Assembly (NCBI GenBank): GCA_934101145.1
Contig: CAKOPZ010000001.1
Location: 62,001 to 126,000, forward strand
DNA from: an uncultured Clostridia bacterium
GTDB taxonomy: Bacteria > Bacillota > Clostridia > TANB77 > CAG-508
Direction: 5' to 3'
DNA length: 64,000 nt
Part shown: one piece after another, positions 26,253-34,810 of the stretch
Position numbering within the stretch: the stretch's first letter is position 1
How the letters are laid out: each line of letters starts with the position of its first letter
Notes under the pieces: model-generated
Databases searched by the model: none
Told to the model about the DNA's origin: nothing
Seen by the model: only the letters and a program-made list of their open reading frames with translations
Program-made: the position numbers and the translations under genes

Positions 26253-27332
26253 ATGGATAGAAAAGTAAGAGTTGTACAATATGGTACAGGAAAAATGGCA
26301 GTATATACAATGCGTTATGTTTTCGAAAAAGGTGGAGAAGTTGTAGGAGCAATAGATATGAATCCAGCAGTTATCGGAAAAGATATTGGAGAGATAATGG
26401 GGGGAGAGCAAAAAGGAGTTAAGGTTACTGCAGTAGATAAGGCAGAAGAAATGCTTAAAGAAGTTAAGCCAGATATAGTTATAGTGGAAACAATGAGCTT
26501 ACTTAATGATATTAAAGATGCATTTTTACTTTGTGCTAAACTTGGAATTAATGCAATTTCAACTTGTGAAGAGGCATTTTTTCCATTTAATTCAAACCCA
26601 ACTGTAACAAATGAGATAGATGAGCTTGCAAAGAAAAATGGTTGTACAATTACAGGAAGTGGATATCAGGATATTTATTGGGGAGAGCTAATTTCTGCAA
26701 TAGCAGGATCTACTCAAAAAATAACTAAAATAAAAGGTAGCTCATCATATAATGTTGAAGACTATGGTATAGCACTTGCTAAAGCACATGGAGCAGGGCT
26801 TACACTTGAACAATTTGACAAAGAGGTTGCTTCAGTAGATAAAATTTCTGATGAAGCAAGACAGGAAATTATAAATAAGGGAGAGTACTTACCTTCATAC
26901 ATGTGGAATGTAAATGGATGGCTTTGTTCAAAACTTGGTTTAACACCACTTAGCCAAACACAAAAATGTGTACCTCAAATACATTCAGAAGATATTGATT
27001 CTTCAACACTTGGTATGACAGTAAAAGCCGGAGATGCAACAGGTATGAGTGCTGTTGTTACAACTACAACAAAAGAGGGAATTACAATAGAATCAGAGTG
27101 TATAGGAAAAGTTTATTCAAAAGACGATTTTGATAAAAACGAATGGACAATTGAAGGAGAGCCAAATACTACAATAGTTGTTGCAAGACCTGCAACAGTT
27201 GAGCTTACATGTGCTACTATTGTAAATAGAATTCCAGATGTAATTAATGGAAAAGCAGGATATGTTTCAACAGACAAACTTGATGAATTAAAATATTTGG
27301 TAAAACCAATGAATGAATATGTAAAAGATTAA
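26253..27332 (+). CDS. 2,4-diaminopentanoate dehydrogenase-like NAD(P)-dependent oxidoreductase
   Basis: A 359-residue dehydrogenase of the DapB-like/diaminopentanoate dehydrogenase group. The Rossmann dinucleotide site is VVQYGTGKMAVYTMRYV near the start. The central region STCEEAFFPF...TGSGYQDIYWGELI resembles OrdA-type enzymes of the oxidative ornithine/lysine degradation pathway. No other ornithine-degradation genes adjoin it, so the substrate may differ. The ATG at 26253 is 10 bases after AAAGGAG. Confidence 0.75.
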   Translation: MDRKVRVVQYGTGKMAVYTMRYVFEKGGEVVGAIDMNPAVIGKDIGEIMGGEQKGVKVTAVDKAEEMLKEVKPDIVIVETMSLLNDIKDAFLLCAKLGINAISTCEEAFFPFNSNPTVTNEIDELAKKNGCTITGSGYQDIYWGELISAIAGSTQKITKIKGSSSYNVEDYGIALAKAHGAGLTLEQFDKEVASVDKISDEARQEIINKGEYLPSYMWNVNGWLCSKLGLTPLSQTQKCVPQIHSEDIDSSTLGMTVKAGDATGMSAVVTTTTKEGITIESECIGKVYSKDDFDKNEWTIEGEPNTTIVVARPATVELTCATIVNRIPDVINGKAGYVSTDKLDELKYLVKPMNEYVKD

Positions 27333-27338
27333 AAAATA

Positions 27339-27367
27339 GGGTGTCATATACTGACACCTTGTTTTGT
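27339..27367. terminator. Terminator
   Basis: AGGGTGTCA pairs with TGACACCTT around TATAC, followed by GTTTTG. It lies between the converging dehydrogenase and ABC permease genes. Confidence 0.75.
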
Positions 27368-27374
27368 AATAATT

Positions 27375-28806
27375 TTAAATATTTTTTATATTTCTTTTTC
27401 TAAATACTGCAAAAGATGTTACAAACATTATTGCAAAATAAATTATACATATACTTATTGAAAATGAAGGTACTAAGCCCTCGAATTGTGATAATCCACC
27501 AAATAGATATGAGGTTAAATCCCAGTTTGGAGTAACAAAATAATTTATAAATTTAATATTATATACAATAGCAAGTTGGTTTATTATTGATGAGCCCATA
27601 TATCCAAGAAGTGGAATTACTATTGATACAGCTGTGTTTATAAATATTGTACTACAAGCAAATGCAAGTGTCATAAGTAAAATATACATAGGAAGTTTTG
27701 CAAGTCCAGTTATAACTATGTACATTGGGATACTCATTGTTTGAACTTGTGATGTAGCATAATTGTAAATTATAGCAGGAACACTTAAACTGTCAAAACC
27801 AAGGATTATTCCTCCAACTATAAATTGACCTATTGTTATAAATAACATAATAAATATTAGCATTATTAGACAAACAATAAATTTACTAAGCAAAATTTTA
27901 CATCTGTGATATGGACGAACAAGTAACATTTTTATTGTACCTTTACTAAATTCGTCACTTACTATTCCACCAGCAATCATAATGATAAATACTAAAATAA
28001 ATAATTCGTAATTATCAAATAAATCAAGTAGACTAGCACGATTATCTGATGAAGATGCATTTGTGATATTATTTTCTATATAGTATTTGTTTATATTTAA
28101 TGATTTTACATTTTTGTAATAGTCAATTTTTTCTGAATATGAAGGATTTTTTTGTTCTTTATATGATTCAATATAATAACTTGCATTTTCATAATTTTCT
28201 AATCGATTGTTCAAAGCATCTGAGCCATAAGCAATGTTTTTATCAATTCTCCACTCTAATATTTGTTTTTTTGTATATAAAGTATTTAAATTGTTTGAAT
28301 CTGTGTTTTTTCCATCCTTTATTTGTTCTTCTATATCTTTTAGAGAAGCTGTAGCAAAATATTTCCAATCTCCTTCATCAAGCTTTGCAATAAATTTATC
28401 GTAATTTGATTTTGCTTCATCATATGAGTCTTTACTTAATTTGCCTTTATTATAGGTGTATGTATTCATAGTATATAAGTAACTATGGCATCCAAGTTCA
28501 GAACGAATGATATTAGATTGCCATGAGTCAAAACCATATTTTTGCATTAATTTTGCCATATCATAAGTTGTTTTTGCATCTATGTATTGCTCTATTTCAT
28601 CTTTATTATCAGGAGAAAGTGAATTCAATTCGTCTTCACAAGATTTAACATATTCTTTGCCATAACCGCAAATTATATGTTAAATTACTAGAATATTTAT
28701 CCATAATATTTGAAAGTATAATAAATAGAAGAGTAATTATTAAAATAATATATGTACTTTTCTTTTTAAAGATTTTTATTAATTCATTTTTTATTAAATT
28801 ATTCAA
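27375..28806 (-). CDS. ABC-2-type exporter permease, read through a +1 shift at CGG
   Basis: Partner of the ATPase encoded just upstream. TTG at 28806 overlaps the ATPase stop and is seven bases after GGAGGT, so translation is coupled. The N-terminus gives one membrane span (KSTYIILIITLLFIILSNI). The zero frame then hits CGG at 28668-28666 and stops seven codons later. Skipping the C gives LGYGKEYVKSCEDELNSL and opens the rest: a long extracytoplasmic helical domain and about five C-terminal membrane spans (ELFILVFIIMIAGGIVSDEF..., FAIMFVTSFAVF). Total about 476 residues, with the usual layout of ABC-2 exporters carrying an extracellular loop. Gene symbol not assigned. Confidence 0.8.
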
Positions 28807-29710
28807 TTACATTACCTCCAGTCTTTTTTAAGAATGCATCTTCTAGTGTTAAAATATCTTCAACAGCAGAGTATATTTTTATATCTTGAAGTACTAATTT
28901 TTTTACTAAATCAGGAACTTTTTCCTTTTTTGCAGATACGCGAATTTTAGATCCATCAATAATTGTGCTATCATCACCAAGTAATAATTTTGCTTGTTTA
29001 GTATCATTTACCTCAAAAATAAAGTAACCATCAGAAACTTCTTTTTTTACATCTTGAATATCACTTGTTTCAATAATTTCTCCATTTTTAATAATACATA
29101 CTTTAGTGCAAAAGCTTTCTAGTTCTGCTAAATTGTGACTTGAGATAAGTATTGCCATATGTTCTTCTTTTGCAAGTTTAACAAGCAATTCACGCATTGA
29201 TTTAATTCCTTCTGGATCAAGACCATTTGTTGGTTCATCTAAAATAAGAAGAGTAGGTTTGTGAAGGATAGCTTGAGCTACGCCTAATCTTTGTCTCATT
29301 CCAAGTGAATATTTAGAAACTTTGTCATGAATTCTATTTTCAAGACCTACAAGATTTACAACTTCATCAATTCTTTTTTTGTCAATGTTTTTATACAAAT
29401 TTGCAATTAATTTTAGATTATCATATCCTGACATATACATATATAAATCTGGATTTTCTACAATACTTCCAACTTTAGCTATTGCTTTTTCAAAATCTCT
29501 TTCTACATCATAGTCATTTATAAAAACTTTGCCAGATGTAATATTTTGAAGTCCTAAAATTAATTTTATAGTTGTTGTTTTACCTGCACCGTTTGGACCG
29601 ATAAAACCTAAAATATCTCCTTCATCTAATTCAAGAGATATGCCTTTTAATATTTCCTTTTTACCAATTTTTTTGTGGAGATTTTCACATTTTAAAATCT
29701 CTTTTTGCAT
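28799..29710 (-). CDS. ABC transporter ATP-binding protein (exporter type)
   Basis: A 303-residue ATPase with Walker A GPNGAGKTT, Q-loop region, signature YSLGMRQRL, Walker B LLILDEPTNGLD and switch histidine SSHN. The extended C-terminal domain is typical of ABC-2 drug, lantibiotic or peptide exporters. The ATG at 29710 is eight bases after GAGGAGG; an ATG at 29716 is too close to it. The next gene encodes the permease. Substrate unknown. Confidence 0.92.
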   Translation of the reverse strand: MQKEILKCENLHKKIGKKEILKGISLELDEGDILGFIGPNGAGKTTTIKLILGLQNITSGKVFINDYDVERDFEKAIAKVGSIVENPDLYMYMSGYDNLKLIANLYKNIDKKRIDEVVNLVGLENRIHDKVSKYSLGMRQRLGVAQAILHKPTLLILDEPTNGLDPEGIKSMRELLVKLAKEEHMAILISSHNLAELESFCTKVCIIKNGEIIETSDIQDVKKEVSDGYFIFEVNDTKQAKLLLGDDSTIIDGSKIRVSAKKEKVPDLVKKLVLQDIKIYSAVEDILTLEDAFLKKTGGNVIE

Positions 29711-29892
29711 AAACATCCCTCCTCGTTAATATATCAATATAATATCATGCTAATTATTAAGATACAAGGGATAAATAATTAAGAAATTATGAAGGAACTT
29801 TTTTTAGTCCGCCTAAAAAAGTAACGCTAAATATGTTGACTTTTAGGGAGTGGATTGGTAAAATAACTATGAAGAAAAGAGAGGAATAATAA

Positions 29893-30555
29893 ATGAGAAT
29901 AAGATTTAAACCATGGGCTAGACCTGAACTTGAAGCAAGTAAATTTTATATAGATAATCCAGAAGAATATAAGGGAAAATGGAGAGAGCAGTTTAAAAAC
30001 GTTGATAGACCACTTCATATTGAACTGGGATGTGGAAAAGGTGGATTTATTTCGCAGATTGCAGCTAAAAATGCAAATGTAAATTATGTTGCAATTGATT
30101 TGGTAGATGCGATGTTAGGACTTGCAAAAAGAAAAGTCGAAGAAGAATTTGAAAAATGTAAAAGAGATATAGATAATGTTTATTTAACGAGATATGATAT
30201 AGAAAGAATTTGTAATATCTTTGATAAAAACGATCAAATAGAAAGAATTTATATAAATTTTTGCAATCCTTGGCCAAGAGGAAAACATCATAAAAAAAGG
30301 CTAACTCATACAAGACAGCTAGAAAGTTATAAAACATTTTTACAAGGTAATGCAGAAATTTATTTTAAAACAGATGATGATGAGTTGTTTTTACACAGTT
30401 TAGGCTATTTTAAAGAAGCTGGATTTGAGATTGTAAAGAGTACATACGATTTAGAAAATGAAAGTGATTTCTGGGATAATATTCAGACAGAACATGAAAA
30501 AATGTTTAAAGAGCAGGGTATCAAAATAAAAGCAGCTATTGCAAGAATGATTTAA
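29893..30555 (+). CDS. trmB: tRNA (guanine-N7-)-methyltransferase
   Basis: TrmB forms m7G46 in tRNA using S-adenosylmethionine. The SAM-binding motif is HIELGCGKGGFI, followed by VAIDL. The family hallmark FCNPWPRGKHHKKRLTHTRQLESY is intact. Length 220 residues is normal. AAGAGAGG precedes the ATG; mscS follows after 17 bases, likely co-transcribed. Confidence 0.95.
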   Translation: MRIRFKPWARPELEASKFYIDNPEEYKGKWREQFKNVDRPLHIELGCGKGGFISQIAAKNANVNYVAIDLVDAMLGLAKRKVEEEFEKCKRDIDNVYLTRYDIERICNIFDKNDQIERIYINFCNPWPRGKHHKKRLTHTRQLESYKTFLQGNAEIYFKTDDDELFLHSLGYFKEAGFEIVKSTYDLENESDFWDNIQTEHEKMFKEQGIKIKAAIARMI

Positions 30556-30572
30556 AACGAAGGAGGAAATAT

Positions 30573-31658
30573 ATGCAGGAAGTAAATGATTTAATAAATT
30601 ATTTTAAAAATATTACAGAGACTAAAATAGTGGATATTACAATTGCATCGATTGTTATAATACTTTTCTGGTTGCTTAGTTCAGTATTTTCATATTGTGT
30701 TATAAAGGCATTTATGAAAGGAAAAAAGGACAAGGAAAAAATAAAGTCAAATGGTTTTTATTTACCAATAAAGATTTTATTTGGATGTATTGGAATATAT
30801 GTTGCAGTATATATTTTGGAGTTACCGGTTACTGTAATTGAAGCATGGAAAAAGATTTTTAAAATTATTTTAATATGTGTTATTGCATCTGGGCTTGTAA
30901 ATGTTGTAGATCCTAAGTCTGATATAGCTAAAAAGTTTAGGAGAAAAAATTATACTAATAAAGATAAAACAATTGCGAATTTTACAGGAAGAATTTTAAA
31001 ATATATTATATATGTATCTGCAGGATTTTTAATTCTTACAGAATTTAATTTTGATGTATCTGGCTTGGTAGCAGGTCTTGGAATTGGAGGTGCAGTAATT
31101 GCTCTTGCTGCACAAGATTTTGTAAAAGGTTTAATTGCAGGTATGTCGATACTTTCAGATAAGCCGTTTTTGGTTGGAGATTGGATTGAACTTGGAGTAG
31201 AACAGGGAACTGTTATTGATATTTCATTTAGATCTACTAAAATAAAAACAAACAATAATACAATCGTAACATTGCCAAATTCTATGATAACATCATCAAC
31301 AGTAGTTAACTGGTCAAGATTGAAGCAAAGAAGATATGAATTAAACTTAAAAGTGCCTCTTGAGACAAATTCAGATGTGATGGATACAATTGTAAATAGA
31401 ATTAGATTTGTGTTAAAGGAGGATAAGGATATCTTACCTGAAACAGTTCAAGTTAATTTTACTGAAATAAGTGAACGTGGAAATAATATTAATATTTATA
31501 TGTATACAACAATAACAGTTTTTGAAGATTATTTGCATTTTAAACAGGTAGTAAATGATAAAATTTTAAAGGTATTGGAATCAGAAAATGTCAAAGCATC
31601 ATACCCAGGACAAAATATTTATATGATGAACAAAGAAGAAGAAAAAATAGAAGAATAA
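30573..31658 (+). CDS. MscS-family small-conductance mechanosensitive channel
   Basis: A 361-residue membrane protein. Three to four N-terminal spans precede the pore helix GLVAGLGIGGAVIALAAQDFVKGLIAG (about 160-186), the hallmark of MscS TM3. The beta domain follows (SDKPFLVGDWIELGVEQGTVIDISFRSTKI). It releases solutes on hypo-osmotic shock. GGAGG lies before the ATG. A symbol is not assigned because several MscS subtypes exist. Confidence 0.92.
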   Translation: MQEVNDLINYFKNITETKIVDITIASIVIILFWLLSSVFSYCVIKAFMKGKKDKEKIKSNGFYLPIKILFGCIGIYVAVYILELPVTVIEAWKKIFKIILICVIASGLVNVVDPKSDIAKKFRRKNYTNKDKTIANFTGRILKYIIYVSAGFLILTEFNFDVSGLVAGLGIGGAVIALAAQDFVKGLIAGMSILSDKPFLVGDWIELGVEQGTVIDISFRSTKIKTNNNTIVTLPNSMITSSTVVNWSRLKQRRYELNLKVPLETNSDVMDTIVNRIRFVLKEDKDILPETVQVNFTEISERGNNINIYMYTTITVFEDYLHFKQVVNDKILKVLESENVKASYPGQNIYMMNKEEEKIEE

Positions 31659-31663
31659 TGAGC

Positions 31664-31713
31664 AAAAAAGGATTAAAATAATACAAAAGTACTTATTTTA
31701 ATCTTTTTTTGTT
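31664..31713 (+). terminator. Terminator of trmB-mscS
   Basis: AAAAAAGGATTAAAATAA pairs with TTATTTTAATCTTTTTTT across an 11-base loop. Confidence 0.85.
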
Positions 31714-31782
31714 CATATTATGGACATAAAATGTCTGTATAATATATAATAGTTTTGAAATTTGAGAGGAGAGTTTTGGAAA

Positions 31783-32463
31783 GTGAATGATGTTACAATA
31801 TTAGTAGTAGATGATGAATCAAGAATGAGAAAACTTATAAAAGATTTTTTAATGCAAAAAGGATTTAGTATATTAGAGGCAGGAGATGGAGAAGAAGCAT
31901 TAAAAGTTTATGAGGAAAATGAGAATAAAATAAAATTAATTTTACTTGATGTTATGATGCCAAAACTTGATGGCTGGTCTGTTTTAAGACAGATAAGACA
32001 AACATCAAAGGTACCAATTATAATGCTTACAGCAAGAGGAGAGGAACAAGATGAGCTTTTTGGATTCGAACTTGGTGTTGATGAATATATTTCTAAACCA
32101 TTTAGTCCAAAGATATTAGTTGCAAGGGTAGAGGCAATATTAAAAAGAACGATGGGAGATACAAAACAGTTAAAAAATTATGGTGGAATTGTTATTGACC
32201 CAGAAGGAAGAACTGTAAGTGTAGATGGAAAGCTAGTTGAGATGAGTCTTAGAGAATACGAACTTTTGAAGTATTTGGTTGATAATGAAAATATTGCTCT
32301 TTCAAGAGATAAAATTCTTAATAATGTTTGGAATTATGATTATTATGGTGACTCAAGAACTATTGATAGTCATATTAAAAAGATACGTCATAAACTTGGA
32401 AAAAAAGGTAAATACATAGAAACAATGAGAGGCGTAGGGTATAAATTTGAAGTGAAAAAATAA
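31783..32463 (+). CDS. OmpR/PhoB-family response regulator
   Basis: A 226-residue two-component response regulator. The receiver domain begins ILVVDDESRMRKL, the phosphoacceptor is Asp56 in LLDVMMPKLDG, and Thr/Lys positions follow (MLTARGEE, SKPFSP). The C-terminal winged helix (about 130-226) contains YELLKYLVDN and SRTIDSHIKKIRHKLG. A GTG at 31783 is the likely start, about 11 bases after AGAGGAG. The cognate sensor kinase follows after 15 bases. Confidence 0.92.
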   Translation: MNDVTILVVDDESRMRKLIKDFLMQKGFSILEAGDGEEALKVYEENENKIKLILLDVMMPKLDGWSVLRQIRQTSKVPIIMLTARGEEQDELFGFELGVDEYISKPFSPKILVARVEAILKRTMGDTKQLKNYGGIVIDPEGRTVSVDGKLVEMSLREYELLKYLVDNENIALSRDKILNNVWNYDYYGDSRTIDSHIKKIRHKLGKKGKYIETMRGVGYKFEVKK

Positions 32464-32478
32464 TTCTAGGAGAATAAA

Positions 32479-33969
32479 ATGACAAAAATTAGAGAAAAAA
32501 CAAAGTCGGTTCGTTTTAAATTATTTGCTACAATGTGTATAGTTATTACAATTATTGTGGCTTGTCTTATTTTAATAAATAACATTGTTCTTGAGACATT
32601 TTATTTATATTCTAAAACAAATACTGTAAGACAGGTATATCAAAAAATAAATAACTATTATAAATATAATATGACAACAAGCATTGAAAGTGAGCTTAAG
32701 AGGATAGCGTTTAATAATAATTTTGATATATATATAAAATCAGATAATGATGTATATATATTTAGTACTGACAAGGATTTTTATAGTACAATAAGTAGAA
32801 TGAATAATATTACAAATAATCATTTAAATAGTTTGGAAGTTATTTATAAAGATTCTGATATAAAAATTACAAAAGTTGATGATACAAGTAATAACATAAG
32901 TTATTTGCTATTGTCTGGAACGTTATGTAATGGATATGAATTGTATATTAGAATTCCAGTTGTACCTATTGAAGAAAGTGTAAAAATATCGAATAAAGTA
33001 CTTATTTGGATAGGTGCTGTAACAATATTGTTTTCAGCTTTTGTGGCAAATTTTGTATCAAGGAAATTTACAAGTCCAATACTTGAGTTAAATGATATTA
33101 CAAATAAAATGTCAAAACTTGATTTTAGTCAAAAATATAAAGTAAAAGATACAGAAGATGAGATAAATGATCTGGGTAAAAATATAAATACAATGTCGGA
33201 AAAACTGGAAAAAACAATAAAACAGTTAAGAGCAAATAATATTGAACTTGAAAGAGATATTGAGGAAAAGTCTAAAATTGATGATATGAGAAAACAATTT
33301 ATTTCTGATGTATCACATGAGTTAAAAACTCCAATTGCTTTAATACAAGGATATGCAGAGGGATTAGTGGAAAATGTTAATTCTGATGAAGAATCAAGAA
33401 AATTTTATGCAGAAGTTATTTTAGATGAAGCAAATAGAATGGACAAGCTTGTTAAACAATTACTTGAACTTATGAAACTTGAATATGGAAAAAGAGAGTT
33501 TAATAATCAAGAAATTGACATTGTTGAAATAACAAATGAGGTTATTAGAAAATGTAATGTAATGTTAAAAGAAAATAATATTGAAGTTGAATTTAAGAAT
33601 AAAGAACCAATGTATGTTTTTGCAGATGAATTTTATATTGAACAAGTAATAACAAATTATTTTACCAATGCAATTAAACATTGTGATGAGATAAATGGCA
33701 AGAAGAAAATTATAGTTAAAATTATAGAAAATAGTGACAAAAAAGTACATTTTTCTATATTTAATACAGGAGAGAACATTGCAGAAGAAGATTTAGACCG
33801 TATTTGGGTAAGATTTTATAAAGTTGATAGCTCACGTAACCGTGAAACTGGAGGAAGCGGAATTGGACTTGCTTTGGTAAAAGCAATAATGAATAATTAT
33901 AACTGTAAATATGGAGTTCAAAATAAGGAAAATGGTGTAGAGTTCTATTTTGAACTTAATGAAGTATAA
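32479..33969 (+). CDS. Sensor histidine kinase
   Basis: A 496-residue membrane kinase. The first span is at about residues 14-38, an extracytoplasmic sensor region runs to about 170, the second span is about 173-195, and a HAMP linker follows. HisKA has SDVSHELKTP with His280. The HATPase domain carries the N box FTNAIKHCD, the G1 region FNTGENI and the G2 box GGSGIGLALVKAI. The ribosome site CTAGGAG precedes the ATG. It pairs with the preceding regulator; the signal is unknown. Confidence 0.93.
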   Translation: MTKIREKTKSVRFKLFATMCIVITIIVACLILINNIVLETFYLYSKTNTVRQVYQKINNYYKYNMTTSIESELKRIAFNNNFDIYIKSDNDVYIFSTDKDFYSTISRMNNITNNHLNSLEVIYKDSDIKITKVDDTSNNISYLLLSGTLCNGYELYIRIPVVPIEESVKISNKVLIWIGAVTILFSAFVANFVSRKFTSPILELNDITNKMSKLDFSQKYKVKDTEDEINDLGKNINTMSEKLEKTIKQLRANNIELERDIEEKSKIDDMRKQFISDVSHELKTPIALIQGYAEGLVENVNSDEESRKFYAEVILDEANRMDKLVKQLLELMKLEYGKREFNNQEIDIVEITNEVIRKCNVMLKENNIEVEFKNKEPMYVFADEFYIEQVITNYFTNAIKHCDEINGKKKIIVKIIENSDKKVHFSIFNTGENIAEEDLDRIWVRFYKVDSSRNRETGGSGIGLALVKAIMNNYNCKYGVQNKENGVEFYFELNEV

Positions 33970-33974
33970 GAAAA

Positions 33975-34012
33975 AAATAACACTACTATTAAAAAAGTAG
34001 TGTTATTTTATT
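33975..34012. terminator. Bidirectional terminator
   Basis: AAATAACACTACT pairs with AGTAGTGTTATTT around TTAAAAA. It overlaps the 3' end of the minus-strand crp-family gene and follows the kinase gene. Confidence 0.85.
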
Positions 34013-34606
34013 TCCATTTTTTAATATAAATCCTTCGTCAGAAAGTGTTTTTAATTCTCTCATCATAGCACTTCTGTCAACACTTAAGTAATCTGCAAGA
34101 TTTGTTAGCGAAAAAGGTAGTGTAATTGTTTTATTAAATTCCTTTCCTGATAGGAGAGAAAAATAGCTAAGTAGTTTTTCTCTTATTGTTCTTTTGGATA
34201 GAATTTCTATTCTTTTATTTTGCTGTATTGTTCTTTTTAAAGTAAGCTCAAACAAATTTGATATAAGGGTTGTATGAAACTTGCAATTTGGCTTACATTT
34301 AGTATTTATATTATCATATGAAAACATAAGAATTTCGCATTTATCAGTTGCTTCTACAAACAATTCGTTATTAATATTTACAGGATAAAAGGCCTCACCA
34401 AATACATCGTTTTCGTAAAAACGTTCTATAATATCTCTATTTCCATTTAAGTCATATCGTATTAAATCTGCTCTTCCAGAAAGAAGAATACAAATTTGCT
34501 TTCTTTTTTCGATATATGTTGTAATTATTTGGCCTTTTGGAAAAAATTTTTTCTGCATTTTTGTACAGTTGTTACAAATGTCTTGAACTAATTCTGAAAC
34601 TCCCAT
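33989..34606 (-). CDS. Crp/Fnr-family transcriptional regulator
   Basis: A 205-residue regulator with an N-terminal cyclic-nucleotide-binding-like beta barrel (about 20-110, ICILLSGRADLIRYDLNGNRDIIERFYENDVFGEA) and a C-terminal helix-turn-helix (LPFSLTNLADYLSVDRSAMMRELKTL). Cysteines occur as CNNC near residue 11 and CKPNC near 103, so a metal or redox role is possible. It resembles the YeiL/Crp-like regulators of Clostridia. The divergent neighbour is nrdD, 204 bases away, a plausible target. Confidence 0.87.
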   Translation of the reverse strand: MGVSELVQDICNNCTKMQKKFFPKGQIITTYIEKRKQICILLSGRADLIRYDLNGNRDIIERFYENDVFGEAFYPVNINNELFVEATDKCEILMFSYDNINTKCKPNCKFHTTLISNLFELTLKRTIQQNKRIEILSKRTIREKLLSYFSLLSGKEFNKTITLPFSLTNLADYLSVDRSAMMRELKTLSDEGFILKNGNKITLLF

Positions 34607-34810
34607 GTCTATTACTCCTTGTATATGTAAATATTATATCGTAAAACAAGCAACATTTCAATAAAAAAATTGTAATATAAATGTAATATTTTGCTTTAGC
34701 TTGATACAGTAGAGAATAATGGAAATACTTCAAAATTAGTTGCAAATGCAACGATTTTTGAAAAAATATTGATATATAATTAAAAAAATTAATAGAAAAG
34801 AGGCAAGTAG

